Assembly (NCBI GenBank): GCA_002104945.1
Contig: MCFH01000043.1
Span: 310,001 to 374,000, forward strand
DNA: 64,000 bases
Reading direction: 5' to 3'
DNA from: Piromyces finnis
Lineage: Eukaryota; Neocallimastigomycota; Neocallimastigomycetes; Neocallimastigales; Neocallimastigaceae
Part shown: in pieces, positions 38,043 to 49,807 of the stretch
Numbering within the stretch: position 1 is the stretch's first letter
Layout: every line of letters starts with the position of its first letter
Translations under genes and position numbers: made by a program
Notes under the pieces: generated by a model
Told to the model about the DNA's origin: nothing
The model's input: only the letters and a program-made list of their open reading frames with translations
Databases searched by the model: none

Positions 38043-41000
38043 TTTTTTTTATAGTTAAAAAAACTAGTTTCAGAATTAAAAGAAAATTTTTGTTATTTAA
38101 TGCTTTCTAATAATTTTGAGGAAAAGAAAAGTAATTTGTACTAGTTTGTCATTATATATAGTCTAATGAATAATAAAAGAAATAAAAGTACTATATAATT
38201 TATCCTTCTATAAAACATTTATTTGTTTGCTTTTATTTATAGCAATTAGTTAAAGGTTTAATTCTACTATCATGGAATGATTATATTTAATTATTGCTTT
38301 ATTATTTATAAATTATGGTTGTAGTAAGTAATTCAGTTCAAAACAAAGTTATTAGATAAATTATTTGATTATAATCAACTATGTGATTTACATGATTACA
38401 TTATTACTCTTTGATATGACGAATAAAACAATGACTAAATGAATGTCCGATGTTATTAATTTTGTAATTAAACCCAAGTCTTATTCATAATTCTACTAAT
38501 AATATAAAAACAATACGTAAGCAATATACTGGTTAATTAATTTCAAATTTTTTTCTTTAAAAAAAAAAAAATCCATCAGATAGTTTATATAAATCTAATT
38601 GATTGTTAGAGATTGTTTATGGTAAAAATTTGTAGAGATATGTTGCTACTATAACAATTACCATAGTAAGTTATAGAATTTTTTAATGTCTTGATGAATT
38701 AAAAAGGATTGTTTGGTAATTATTTAAGATATTTTAAAAAAAAAGTATGTATATATTTAATCTACTATTAATATCATTCATCAATGAATATAATGTAATA
38801 CAACTAGAATATATTCAGTAATAATATAGTTGAACTAAAATATTATTATTATTCTATATTAATAACTTTTATTTTGAATTGTATTACTTTATACAATCTT
38901 GATACATAAATAATTAAATATAATCATTTCATGACGATAGAATTAAATCTTTAATTATTATTAAAAACAAATAAATAAAAGTATTATAGAAGATTAAATT
39001 AAATAGTATTATTGCTACTATAACTTTTCTTTTATATTTTTTCAACAGCTTACAATGATAAATTTTTAAAAATAACATTTTTTTTTTCTTGTACTTTATA
39101 TTTTCTTTATACAACTTAATAAAATTGATAATTTTTCTATTTTCTTTCTCTTTTTTTTTTTTTTTTTTTAATGCATAAAAATAAAACATAATAATAGTAA
39201 AAAATATAAAGATGCAAAGGTGTAAACTCAAATACTGCAAGTGTTATTTTTCTACCATCAACTCTAACAATTATCCATTAAATTTTAAATTATAAGGATG
39301 AATTATAAAACTTGCGGGTAAGGGGTAAGGCCTGAAACCCTGACATTCGTAGGGAAATTTTATAATTTCCCTATGGCTTCCAAAATTGAATTTTTAAAAA
39401 TTAGAGATATATAAAAATAGTTAAAAGTATTTTCAAAATGATATCAAAATTCCTAGCATTATTTATTTTAATATTGGTTGTGGTTATGGCCTAGCATTAT
39501 AACGCATATGATGTAGTCGGCATAACAAAAAAATACACATCCAACAATAAGTACCCATTATAAAAAAATATTTTAGAGTTACCAAGTCATTTTTATATAA
39601 TGATAAAGTATTAAAATGACCTTTATTATTATTCTACACAATTTTAATAATTATATTATAATTACATTTTACATTTAAAATAAAAACATTTCATCATCGA
39701 AATTATAAAATAAATATAAAAGTGTGTCAAATTCTTTTGAACTCTTTTTTTTTTGAATGGAAATTTCTTTGAAAAATGGAAATTTTTTTTTTTAAAGTTT
39801 AAATTCTGCGGAATTTTTTTTAAATCCTTGGATTACATATTCTAACCCTTTATTAACATTCCACATTTTATAAAAATTTAAATTTTTATATAATGTTTTA
39901 AATTTATATTAAAAAATGTAACATCCAATATAATTAAAGTATTTATTGTGATACAAAATGCAATATAATTAATTAAATTTAATATATTAAACTAATTAAA
40001 TTTGAATTTATTCAATAAAACTTAAATTTTATGTTACACAATATATTTAATTTTTTTTTAATAATAATAAAAAGTTGAAAAAAAATTTTTGAAAAATAAT
40101 AAGAGAAAATTTTGCTCTTATAAGAATTTAAATAAAGATAAAAATAGGTTTAGTATAAAATTGTAATTATAATATTTTTTTAAATATTTTCATTTTTTTC
40201 TCTCACCTTTTTTTTTATGATGAAAAACTCTAATTAGTAAGGTTTTTATTATATCATAAAAATGACCTAAATATATGATATACTGAATTTAATATATTAT
40301 GATCATGGTTTCTTTTAAGTAAATTAAAAATTAATTAAAAAGTAAGTTTATGATTTATTAGAATATAATCTAATATAATAATAATAATTATATAGAAGAT
40401 TTAAGGATAAAACAAAATTTAAAACCTTGCAAAACTATAAAATTTTTAAAAAAAAGATTTAGAATTTTAGGTAAAAATAAAAAGAAAAAATGAATAGTTA
40501 AAGTTCTTTTTTCTTTAAAAGTTCTTTTTTTTCTATATAAGAATAATATACGCATTATTTATTTTTCTTTTTACTAAAAGTTTAATTTTTTTTTTTTAAT
40601 TTTTATTAATTAATTTATTGGTATTATAAAAATCCAAAGTTATGATTTTTGCTACAAATTAAAAATCAAATTAATATTATTTATATTAGATAATATATTA
40701 CAATATATTACAATATATTTCTAATATAAAAATAAAGATAATTTTAAAAATTAAAAAAAAAATTTTCTTTTTTTTTTTTTTTTTTAGTCAACGATTGTTA
40801 TATTATATAAAAAAAAGAGAAAATTGTAATAAAACGATTGTTGCACTTTAAAAAGTTAAAGTAGAAAAGAAGAAAAAAATAATAAAACCATAAAAAAAAA
40901 AAACAACATTAAAAATAGTTTTTTAGTAACAACAACAACAACAACAAAAAAAAAAATCTAAAAGTAAGTTGAAAAAATTAAAAAAATAATTGAAATAAAC

Positions 41001-41367
41001 AATTGAATTAAAAGAAAATAGATTGCCATTTTCAATTAATTTATATAAATGTAATAGTATAAATAAATTATATTCTGTGTTCATAAACTAATGTTTTTAT
41101 TTTATTTTACATATATATATAATATATACATTATATTATGAAATTATTATAATTTATTAATAATAAATTATAATCACCTTTTTATTTATTTAAACAATAA
41201 TCTTTGGTAATTTAAATTGTTCAAATCAAACATATTTTCTCTATTTTTTTTTTTTTTGAATATTAAATGATTCATTATTAAATATACTATTTTAATTTAA
41301 AAACAAACAAACCCTTTTTTATGATCATTCATTCAAAAGTTTAATTTAAAAAAAAAAAAAAAAGAAA
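36777..41367. other. AT-rich intergenic with a small GC-richer patch
   Basis: About 4.6 kb between two plus-strand genes. It contains poly-A/T runs, an ATC/ATT tract near 37410-37446, an ATT tract near 38009-38041 and a GC-richer patch at about 39308-39530 with a perfect hairpin. The 103-residue frame at 38929-39240 is Lys/Ile/Phe-rich AT sequence with no protein-like features and is not accepted as a gene. Confidence 0.6.
39350..39373. repeat. Perfect 10-bp hairpin with TTAT loop in a GC-richer patch
   Basis: TAGGGAAATT (39350-39359) and AATTTCCCTA (39364-39373) are perfect reverse complements around TTAT. Just upstream is a doubled GGGTAAG (39316-39330). Downstream, CCTAGCATTAT occurs twice (39452-39462 and 39490-39500). 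The patch stands out from the surrounding A+T sequence but matches no RNA family that I can name. Confidence 0.55.
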
Positions 41368-42225
41368 ATGAAATTTTTAAATTTATATATTCCAGTAGTT
41401 ACAGCTTTATTGACTGGTTTCAGTAATGCTCAAGGATATGGATATACTAATGAAGTAAATCCAGTAGATGAATATATCAAAACTTTAGAACCAGTATTAA
41501 ATTTAAATACTATGGTCGATCCTTTCAATTTAGTTGCTAATGCACAAGTTAATGTTAATCAAACCTTAAGTCAATATGAAGGTTTATATAATGAATCAAA
41601 AGATGAATGTTTAAGAGCTTGCTATTCTTACAGTATTCACTTATTAGAAATTTCTTACAATCTTAATTGTGATAGTAAATTTAGTAAAATAAATAGTGAA
41701 TATAAAAGCAATAAACCTTGCTATAAGGCTAGTCCAAGCATGCAAAATGTTCTCGATAACGGTAATGCTTATTTAGATTTATTCTGTTCTAAAGATGAAA
41801 AAAATACTCCTTGTACTTTTGTCACTGATATAGTTAAAATACCAGACAATAGCACTATTATTGAACAAGTTTGTAAAAATCCAGAAAATAAAAGAAATAA
41901 ATGTGATAAATCTTTAGTTCAAAATTTAAGTATTATGGTTGATTCTAGTACTAAACTTAATGATATAAAAAATGCTACTTATTCCTCAGGTGGTAAAAAA
42001 ATATCTTTAAATACTCCAAGTTACAATTTAACTAGTATTGAAAATCAATTAAAGAATAATACTTGTCTTGCTAAAATTGAAGAACCAAAAATGATTCTTG
42101 TTAATGTTAATGAAACTGAACAAAATAAAAATGATACTAATACTTCTGATATGATTACTGTAGGTCCAAACATGAATTCTTTTATAGTATTATTAACCAT
42201 TTCACTTATTGCTTTATTATTTTAA
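41368..42225 (+). CDS. Small secreted, probably GPI-anchored Cys-containing protein
   Basis: A 285-residue single-exon protein. The N-terminus (MKFLNLYIPVVTALLTGFSNA) is a typical signal peptide, with cleavage likely after SNA or AQG. The mature part has about ten cysteines, including DECLRACYSYS, NLNCDSKF and NKPCYKAS, and many N-glycosylation sequons (NQT, NES, NST, NAT, NNT and others). The last 18 residues (MNSFIVLLTISLIALLF) are hydrophobic to the very end, preceded by a Thr/Ser/Asn-rich stretch, as in GPI-anchored fungal wall or membrane proteins. The family is not recognised; no catalytic motif is visible. The ATG is preceded by GAAA and a run of 16 A, so the leader is nearly pure A. 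It lies next to the chitin deacetylase gene, with convergent orientation. Confidence 0.8.
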   Translation: MKFLNLYIPVVTALLTGFSNAQGYGYTNEVNPVDEYIKTLEPVLNLNTMVDPFNLVANAQVNVNQTLSQYEGLYNESKDECLRACYSYSIHLLEISYNLNCDSKFSKINSEYKSNKPCYKASPSMQNVLDNGNAYLDLFCSKDEKNTPCTFVTDIVKIPDNSTIIEQVCKNPENKRNKCDKSLVQNLSIMVDSSTKLNDIKNATYSSGGKKISLNTPSYNLTSIENQLKNNTCLAKIEEPKMILVNVNETEQNKNDTNTSDMITVGPNMNSFIVLLTISLIALLF

Positions 42226-42835
42226 GTTTAAAGATTCTATAAAATAGTAGATCTTTTTTCTTTCTTTTTTTTTTTTTTACAATACTTTTTCGATAGATAG
42301 AATTTATTTTAAGAAATAAAAGTAAATGAAATGTACTTGTATATTCATGTATATATTTCATTTTCCAAAATATTTGATATAGTTTAATTTTAAATAATAA
42401 AAAAAAAACATTCCATTCCATTGTACAATAAAAAATTAAACCAAAATTACTTTTACTCACTTTTGTTTTTTAATTAATTAAAAAAAAAAAAAAATAAAAA
42501 TTAACCTTATCATCATAACAAATATAATAAAAATAAAAAATAATAATTTAAGCTTAATAAAGATTTTTTCTTTTTAAAAAAAAAATTAAAAAAGACCAAA
42601 TCTAATAAATAAATAAATAAATGAATAAATAAATAAATAAATAAATAAATAAATGAATAAATAAATAAATAAATAAATAAAAAATTAAGAGAAGCTATTA
42701 AATATATAAAAATATTATTAAATATAATGTATATACTGTATTTGTTCTCATAATTATAGGATAATCTTTTTGTTCATTGTTATATATAAAAATAAATAAT
42801 AAATTTTTTATTTCAAAAAGTAGGTTTATATTTAA

Positions 42836-42875
<40 letters not shown>

Positions 42876-43179
42876 AAATTTGTAGCTACTATAATAACAA
42901 AAAAAAGATTAAACACATTTTATGAATAACAAATAACAAATATCACTTATATTATATATTAATTTTATTAGTATTAATTTTTATATATATGATAATAGGT
43001 ATAAAACTTATTTTTTATAATTTTCTTTTATTTTTATAATGTAAATATATAAAAAATAAATTTATTGGTAATGAATATAATATTAATAATCATATAAAGA
43101 TCATATTAAATAATATATTATGCTATTAGCTCTGTATTTTATAGTTCACTTTATAAATTTCTTAATTAAGATTAAAAAT
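42226..43179. other. Convergent intergenic region with (AAAT)n repeat
   Basis: This is the shared 3' flank of the secreted-protein gene (plus) and the chitin deacetylase gene (minus). It holds an AAAT tetranucleotide tract at about 42607-42681 and a long poly-T run near 42840-42871. The short Lys/Phe/Ile frames across it follow from these tracts. Confidence 0.65.
42607..42681. repeat. (AAAT)n microsatellite
   Basis: About 18 tetranucleotide units of AAAT/ATAA, with two AATG variants. Confidence 0.9.
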
Positions 43180-44805
43180 TTATTGGTATGGTTTAAGACC
43201 AATACATTCAGATACAGTAACAAATTCATATCCTTTACTCTTCATATAGTTAATTTCTTCCTTAGCAAGGGTAACAAGTTTAGATTCAGTGATACCTTCA
43301 TAATAGAGGTGATTTAAAGAAATGATACCTTGGCCTTGGTAATCCTTAAATTCAGAAAGAGCATAGTTAACATCACCTTTATTACTCCAATCTAAAGTAT
43401 CAACATTCCACATAATAATACCAGTGTAACCTAAGTTTTGAAGTCTCTTTTGAACAGTACTATCATCTGCACCAGAACCATATGGTGGACGAATTAAAGC
43501 TGGCTTTTTACCAATAATTTCAACAAGAGCATCTTCTAATTTAGTAATTTCTTCCTTAGTACCACTTTCAGATAAAGTGGCAAGGTCAGAATGTCTCCAG
43601 GTGTGACTACCAATTTCATGACCTTCATCAATCATTCTCTTAATAATTCTTTTTCCCTTTTCACTCTTGATATCCATGACATTGTCACCATTGACATAGA
43701 AGGTAGCCTTAACACCAACGGATTTAAGGTAATCTAAAAGACTTTCATCATAGGAGTATGGTCCATCATCATAGGTAAGAGCCCATTGTTTTGAATTCTT
43801 ACATTTAGAGTATACTGCAATACCAGAAGATGGTGTTGAACCACTACCAGAAGAAGAACCTCCTGATCCAGAAGTGGAACCTTCACATGCACCAAATTCA
43901 GTTTGACATCCGGAACCACAGTAAGAACTGCCAGAACCACACCAACCATACTTTGAACAACATTCATTGTTTGGACAAGATGTGTTTCCATTATCAGAAC
44001 CACAACGACCATTAGTAGAAGTTGGATGAGAAGAACTGCTACTTGTAGTGGTAGCTTTAGTAGTGGTTGTAGTTTTAGTGGTTGTAGTTTTGGTTGTGGT
44101 AGTACTGGCTTTAGTAGTAGTTTTTGTAGTGGATGCTGAAGAACCATTTCCATTACATTTACCAAATTCAGATTGGCATCCAGAATCACAATAAGCACTG
44201 GTAGTACCACACCAACCATACTTACTACAACATTTACTGTCTGGACAATAAGTGTTTCCATAGTTACTACCACAACGTCCATCAGTAGAGATTGGATAAT
44301 TAGTGTTGGTTTGAGAGGAGGATGATGATGATGATGTAGTAGTAGTAGTAGTAGTTTGAGGTTTTGTGGTAGTAGTAGTTTTTACGGTAGTAGTTGTTTT
44401 AACAACAGCTGTTGTAGTATTTTTAGTGGTAGAAGAACCACTTCCATTACATTTACCAAATTCAGATTGACATCCAGAATCACAATAAGTACTGGTAGTA
44501 CCACACCAACCATACTTACTACAACATTTACTGTCTGGACAATAAGTGTTTCCATATTTACTACCACAACGACCATCAGTAGAGATTGGATAAACAGTAA
44601 TTGAACTGTTGTTGCCGCTGCTACTTGAATTACATATACCAAAAGCTTCTTGACATCCAGTACCACAATAAGCATCAGTAGTACCACACCAACCATACTT
44701 ACTACAACATTTACCACTACCACAACTACCTATACCTGCACCACAATCACCAGCATATGCCTTAGCAATAGCAATGGTGGCTAAAATTAAAGCATTGAAT
44801 TTCAT
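43180..44805 (-). CDS. Secreted chitin deacetylase-like protein: four CBM18 modules plus CE4 (NodB) domain
   Basis: This 541-residue single-exon protein has a signal peptide (MKFNALILATIAIAKAYA). Four hevein-type chitin-binding modules (CBM18) follow at about 20-58, 71-121, 169-219 and 264-305, each with CCSKYGWCG, a YC and a CQxxFGxC ending. They are joined by Thr/Ser-rich linkers of TTTK and TTTT type. The catalytic domain spans about 335-520. Its polysaccharide deacetylase motifs are all visible: TYDDGP (metal-binding Asp pair, about 343-348), SHTWRH (His-x3-His, about 400), RPPYG (about 438), DTLDW (about 468) and an LNH in the last motif (about 498). The expected reaction is N-deacetylation of chitin to chitosan in or near the cell wall. 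Modules 2 and 3 are almost identical at DNA level, so they arose by recent duplication or conversion. A run of 11 A plus G precedes the ATG. Specificity for chitin rather than another polysaccharide is inferred from the CBM18s. Confidence 0.95.
   Translation of the reverse strand: MKFNALILATIAIAKAYAGDCGAGIGSCGSGKCCSKYGWCGTTDAYCGTGCQEAFGICNSSSSGNNSSITVYPISTDGRCGSKYGNTYCPDSKCCSKYGWCGTTSTYCDSGCQSEFGKCNGSGSSTTKNTTTAVVKTTTTVKTTTTTKPQTTTTTTTSSSSSSSQTNTNYPISTDGRCGSNYGNTYCPDSKCCSKYGWCGTTSAYCDSGCQSEFGKCNGNGSSASTTKTTTKASTTTTKTTTTKTTTTTKATTTSSSSSHPTSTNGRCGSDNGNTSCPNNECCSKYGWCGSGSSYCGSGCQTEFGACEGSTSGSGGSSSGSGSTPSSGIAVYSKCKNSKQWALTYDDGPYSYDESLLDYLKSVGVKATFYVNGDNVMDIKSEKGKRIIKRMIDEGHEIGSHTWRHSDLATLSESGTKEEITKLEDALVEIIGKKPALIRPPYGSGADDSTVQKRLQNLGYTGIIMWNVDTLDWSNKGDVNYALSEFKDYQGQGIISLNHLYYEGITESKLVTLAKEEINYMKSKGYEFVTVSECIGLKPYQ
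44148..44593 (-). repeat. Two near-identical 152-bp CBM18-coding repeats
   Basis: Segments 44442-44593 and 44148-44299 differ at only four positions over 152 bp when compared base by base. They encode CBM18 modules 2 and 3 of the chitin deacetylase-like protein. Modules 1 and 4 are clearly more diverged. Confidence 0.9.
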
Positions 44806-45599
44806 CTTTTTTTTTTTAATTGTTATTTGGATATAATTTTATTAAAATGAATCATTACAGAAAAAAATATAAAAGTTTAATTCATTAGTAAAATGATATT
44901 ATAGATTTATGTAAAATATTAATTTTTTTAAATTTTTTGTATAAAATAATAAATAGTTTACTTTTAATTTTTTGAGGGTATAATGTCTTTTTAATTTATA
45001 AATAAAATTAATAAATTTATATTTATATTTTTATTAAATTATAAAAAAAAAAAAGAAAAGGAAAGATTTTACTACCTTTTATATATTTTTTTTTACTCAT
45101 TTATTAAAAGTCACATAATTAAAAAAAAAATTATTATTTTGAATTATTATTAATTAACATATGAAAAAAGAATAATTATTTGAATTTGATATTTTATTTA
45201 GTTGTTTTATTGGTATTAATATTATTAATAATAATAATTTATCAATAATTATTAAATGATCATTATTTTATAAACTATAATTCTTATTAAATATTTATTA
45301 ATTGAAAAGGTAAGGAGGTATGGGCCAATATTTTTTTTTTAAAAAAGAAAAAACTTAGTAAAATAAAGAAATGAAAATACATTGAATTATATTAATTAAA
45401 GAATAATTAATAAAATTAAATATATTTAGAATTTCGACTTTTATAATTTATATTCTATTTGCTATTAATTCAAAAAGAGAAAAGGTAAATAGTAGAGTTA
45501 TATAAACTTTAAAAACTATTTAATCTTATTTATAGTTGAAAAATTTCATTTCTTCTATAATTTTATATACTGCTTTTTTTTTTTTTTTTTTTTTTTTTT

Positions 45600-45724
45600 C
45601 TTTCTTACTGTTAAGATAATAATAATTTTCTTTTTCTTTTCTTTCTTACTGTTAAGATAATAATAATTTTCTTTTTCTTTTCTTTCTTACTGTTAAGATA
45701 ATAATAATTTTCTTTTTCTTTTCT
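45600..45724. repeat. 41-bp tandem repeat, three copies
   Basis: Three head-to-tail copies with exact 41-bp spacing (starts near 45601, 45642 and 45683). Each contains CTTACTGTTAAGATAATAAT followed by a pyrimidine-rich half, and the copies look identical. The repeat is flanked by poly-T runs on both sides. Confidence 0.9.
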
Positions 45725-46565
45725 TTTTTTTTTTTTTTCTTTTTTTTTTTTTTTTTGACATTTTGATAAATATCTTTTTCTTTATGAAGATATTTATTAG
45801 TTTTTTTTGTTGTTATTTATTATTGTTATTTGTTAGTTAACCGATTTGGTAGTAAATTGAAAAAACATTTCTTTGTTAATTTTTTATTATTAATTTCTTT
45901 TAGATATTAAATTATTTGTATCTATTCATTTTGTATTCATAATTTATTTTCTTTATAAAAATTTGGTGTTTTCATTTTTAATATTGTTAAAAGAAAAAAC
46001 ATTATTAATAATAAAATAAAGAATCATTTTTATCTTTATATATATATAATGAAATAAAGCATTAAAAAAAAAAAAAAAACAAACTTTCAATTATTCTTTT
46101 TTTCAAAAAAGTCAATTTTCAAACATATAATTTTAAATGCTGACCAGAAATAATTTCAAATAGATTTTTATAATATCATATATTATTTTGAAAATATACA
46201 TATTTTATATTAACGAAGTTTCTGAAGATATTTCTAACTATTTAACTATTTATTGGATACAAAAAAAAAATATTATATAAATTTTATTTATAATTAAAAT
46301 TTTTTTTTTTTTCATATCTTTAATAAAATGTTTTCTTTTCCACTTTTTCCATAACAAAAAAGTGCAGTATTTTCTTTTTATATTGAAAAAAAAGAGATAT
46401 ATTTTTATTTGTAATAATAAATTTATTAAATATATAGAAAAGTAGAAAAAAAATTTAAAGAATATTACAGCATAAATCTTTTACCAAAATGAAAATATTT
46501 TTTTATATGATATATATTGTGATTATCCTCATGTTTTTTAAAACTTTTTTTCAGATTTTTAATTC

Positions 46566-46771
<206 letters not shown>

Positions 46772-46896
46772 TAAAACAATTGAAAAAAAAGATATTTTTC
46801 TCTAAATGTATATATTTTATTTTATTTTATTTTATTTTATTTTTTTAATTTACTTTATCTATTGATATAGATATAAAAAAATTTTTTTTATTATTT

Positions 46897-48747
46897 TTAA
46901 ATTAATATAATTATCATAGATAAAATTAATTGTATGCTTTCAAAAATAATTAAACGATAATATAATTCAAAGGAAACTCCTGTAATCCTTATATGCTCAA
47001 TTCCATTATGGAGATTATAAATATCCATTTCAATTACTCTAATTACATCTGAATTTTGTAATGGTTTATACTTTTGATTTATATTCATTTCAAATTCAAT
47101 TGTACTTTGATATTTAATTTCAGATATATTATTATAATAAGTCTTATTTTTTTTTTCCTTTTTATTATGTTTTGTGCGTTTTTCGTGTATCAAATTACTT
47201 AAAGAATTTGATGAAATAATATGTTTTTTTTTAGGATATAAAGAAAAGTATGATGGTGCATTACTTATTGAATCTAATATTTTTTGTTTATCGGGAAATT
47301 GTTGAATCATATCCCATGGTGATACATTACGATTATTTTTTTTATAAAGATTAGCTTTATAAAAGGTAAGAATTGAAATAGAATGAATATTTTTTAAATC
47401 AACTGCATAATACAACGCAGTGTTTCCTAAATTGTCCTGATGATCAACGTCAGCACCCAAACGTAATAAAGTTTTTACAATTTCAATTCTACCTAATTTT
47501 GTAGCAATTATCAACGGACTTTCCTTTTTAATATTGACTTGGTTGAGTAAACTGATGTTTCTAAAAAGGGTTTTACGAATCATTTTATTATCATTTGCTA
47601 TTATATAAAAAACTAAAATATTGTTATTCCACTGATCATTATAATTAAAATTAAGAGACTTTTGTTTGAAAATAAATTTAGATAAATAATTATTATTAAG
47701 TTTTAAACTTAAAGAAAAAGCATCATCACCATTATTATTTTTAAGCGAAAGATTTAAATTTTTACAATGGGTTATCAAATAGTATACCGTACAAAAATCC
47801 TCAATCATAATAAAAAACATAAGTGGTGTGTTCCCCTCATCATCTATAACAATATTAAAATTATATTTACAATCAATTAATGTTTTTAAAGTTTTATAAT
47901 AGGGGATATAAACATTAGGATGACGTTTTTTATCTGGTTGATAGATTTGTTTTATTAGGATAGAAATTACTTCTTGACTATTATCAAACACAACTTTTTT
48001 ATCTCTAGTGTTTAATTTTTTAGTAAGTTGTTTTATTACCCAATAATTATTATTTTCTGATAGATAGGATAATGCACCTTTTCCTTCATTATTTTTTGAA
48101 TTTAAATCACATTTTCTATTATAAATTAATTGAATTAAATTATAGTAAAATTCATTTTTACAACAATAATTAAAAATGTTATTTCCTTGAATATCTTTAT
48201 GGTTAAGATTTGCACCTGCTTTTATTAATTCATAAGTTGCTTCTCGGTTGTTAGCAGCATAAAATAAAGCAGTTCTTCCCAAATTATCAGTTAATTCTAT
48301 GCAGTTTTTATTCTTTCTTAAAATTTTTTTTACAGCAAAAATTAAGATAGGCACTTTAGAAAGAAACATAAGAGCTGTTCTATTATAATTATCTTGTACC
48401 TCTTGATTTATTCCCATCTTAAGAAGCCATTTAATTAAATTAACTCTTTTCTTTTTACAAGCATTCACAAATATTGTACTATTTCGAAATTCTGAAAGAA
48501 CTTCAGTGAAAAGATTATGTTTTAATACTCTTTCAAAAATCCTGAAATTTCTTCTATTTTTATTTGTTTTTAATATTACATTATTAAATTCTTTAATAAA
48601 ACTTTTAATAGTCACATCATTTTCATTATCTTTTCCAAAATTTTCTTCAACTATAGTTTTATTTGAATTAATAATATTTAAACAATTTCTAATTTTGTTT
48701 TTTTTTATATAATATATTAATTTATTTTGAAAACTTTTACAATCCAT
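46897..48747 (-). CDS. Ankyrin-repeat protein, local family member A
   Basis: A single-exon 616-residue protein starting MDCKSF. Residues 1-90 form a non-ankyrin N-terminal module shared with the other members (FxxVLxxFRNSxI at its end). Ankyrin-type repeats run from about 95 to 500, recognisable by TALM, GRTALFYAAN, GADVDHQD and GNTALYYAVD. Family hallmarks are present: NYCCKN (vicinal Cys pair), an unusual insert with SILIKQIY, then IDDEGNTPLMFFIMIED, and ATKLG later. After a basic linker, a C-terminal module contains YKPLQNSDVIRVIEMDIY and ends in a hydrophobic stretch (LIIFESIQLILSMIIILI) that could anchor to a membrane. There is no signal peptide, so it is probably cytosolic or tail-anchored. 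Ankyrin repeats bind proteins; the partner is unknown. Confidence 0.88.
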   Translation of the reverse strand: MDCKSFQNKLIYYIKKNKIRNCLNIINSNKTIVEENFGKDNENDVTIKSFIKEFNNVILKTNKNRRNFRIFERVLKHNLFTEVLSEFRNSTIFVNACKKKRVNLIKWLLKMGINQEVQDNYNRTALMFLSKVPILIFAVKKILRKNKNCIELTDNLGRTALFYAANNREATYELIKAGANLNHKDIQGNNIFNYCCKNEFYYNLIQLIYNRKCDLNSKNNEGKGALSYLSENNNYWVIKQLTKKLNTRDKKVVFDNSQEVISILIKQIYQPDKKRHPNVYIPYYKTLKTLIDCKYNFNIVIDDEGNTPLMFFIMIEDFCTVYYLITHCKNLNLSLKNNNGDDAFSLSLKLNNNYLSKFIFKQKSLNFNYNDQWNNNILVFYIIANDNKMIRKTLFRNISLLNQVNIKKESPLIIATKLGRIEIVKTLLRLGADVDHQDNLGNTALYYAVDLKNIHSISILTFYKANLYKKNNRNVSPWDMIQQFPDKQKILDSISNAPSYFSLYPKKKHIISSNSLSNLIHEKRTKHNKKEKKNKTYYNNISEIKYQSTIEFEMNINQKYKPLQNSDVIRVIEMDIYNLHNGIEHIRITGVSFELYYRLIIFESIQLILSMIIILI

Positions 48748-49807
48748 TAATAATTTTTAATGCTTTACTGTTTATTTATTTGTTATTCATATATTTAAAT
48801 TGAAATACATATATATATATTCCCCTTTTCTTTTTTACAGATTATATTATTTTATAATAATATTATATTATATGCATATATTTATTTTAAATGATAGTTT
48901 TTAAATGTTTTTAAATTTATTAATAATATATATAACTTTGAAATTTTATTTATATATGTTTTATATATATTTTAATATTATTTAAATATTATTATTTATA
49001 ATATTTTTAATGTAATTAAGTTTTTTTTTTGTAATTACTTTTTTCGTTTTTTTGTATAATTTCAAATGGTTTTATTTTTTTTTTTTTTAACTTTATACTT
49101 TTCTCTTAAATTTATATAAAAATTTTTTATTAATAAATCTTTATATTTATTAGATTATATTACAATATATTTTAAATTATCTTTAATAATTGAAACTTTA
49201 ATTTTTAATCTTTTTTAAATAATCTGTAACAAAAAATTTGCCTACCGCAATTACCATGTAACCATACATTCCCTTTTTATTTTTTTAACTATATTTGTAA
49301 TTATTTTTTTCTATTAATTTTACATCTATTCTTATGCCGAATTATTTGTCATCATTGATCCTTTTATAAGGAAATATATATATATTTACTTTATATCAAG
49401 AAAAGAAAAAAAAAGTTTAATTTTATAATTAAAATACTTTTTTACATATTATATTAATATTATGGTATAGGTAAAAATATAATTTTAATGTATGATTGTA
49501 TGATTTCTATTCAAAGTTTTATTTTTATAAATATGTTTTTATTTTATTTTTATAAATATGTTTTTGTTTTATTTTTATAAATATGTTTTTGTTTTATTTT
49601 TATTTATTTATTTTTTTTTTTGTTTACTAAATAATTATTTCTATTTTTTTTTTCTATGTTAATTTAGTAGATAATTCGTTTTGCTTTTATTCTATATATA
49701 GGTATACAAGTAGTATATACAATTTTTTTTTTTCTCTTAAAATTTTTTAAAAAATTATTTTAATTAAATGATATGTAAAAGTTAAACATAATTATCTTGG
49801 TATACAC
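48748..49807. other. AT-rich spacer with 25-bp tandem repeat
   Basis: Upstream region of ankyrin gene A and 3' flank of gene B. A 25-bp unit containing TATAAATATGTTTTT is repeated three times (about 49521-49595). Nothing else was recognised. Confidence 0.6.
49521..49595. repeat. 25-bp tandem repeat, three copies
   Basis: TATAAATATGTTTTT recurs at 49526, 49551 and 49576 with a T-rich remainder; one copy has A where the others have G. Confidence 0.8.

Noticed and set aside
38929-39240. 103-residue Lys/Ile/Phe-rich frame on the minus strand
   Set aside because: It is composed of poly-A/T sequence, has no domain, signal or conserved pattern, and is flanked by similar non-coding DNA.
39483-39526. 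Possible tRNA-like element (GTTATG/CATAAC ends, A-box-like core)
   Set aside because: It is too short for a tRNA, has no T-loop/B-box sequence and no anticodon arm, and the 6-bp pairing may be chance.
42206-42916. Two short minus-strand frames of 72-84 residues
   Set aside because: They overlap the 3' end of a real gene or cross poly-T and AAAT tracts; the Lys-run composition is an artefact.
43734-44723. Alternative frames of 113-182 residues overlapping the chitin deacetylase gene
   Set aside because: They are shadow frames created by the repetitive CBM18 and Thr-rich linker coding sequence; the real frame has intact motifs.
45600-45724. CRISPR-like array
   Set aside because: The units are contiguous with no unique spacers, and the context is eukaryotic.
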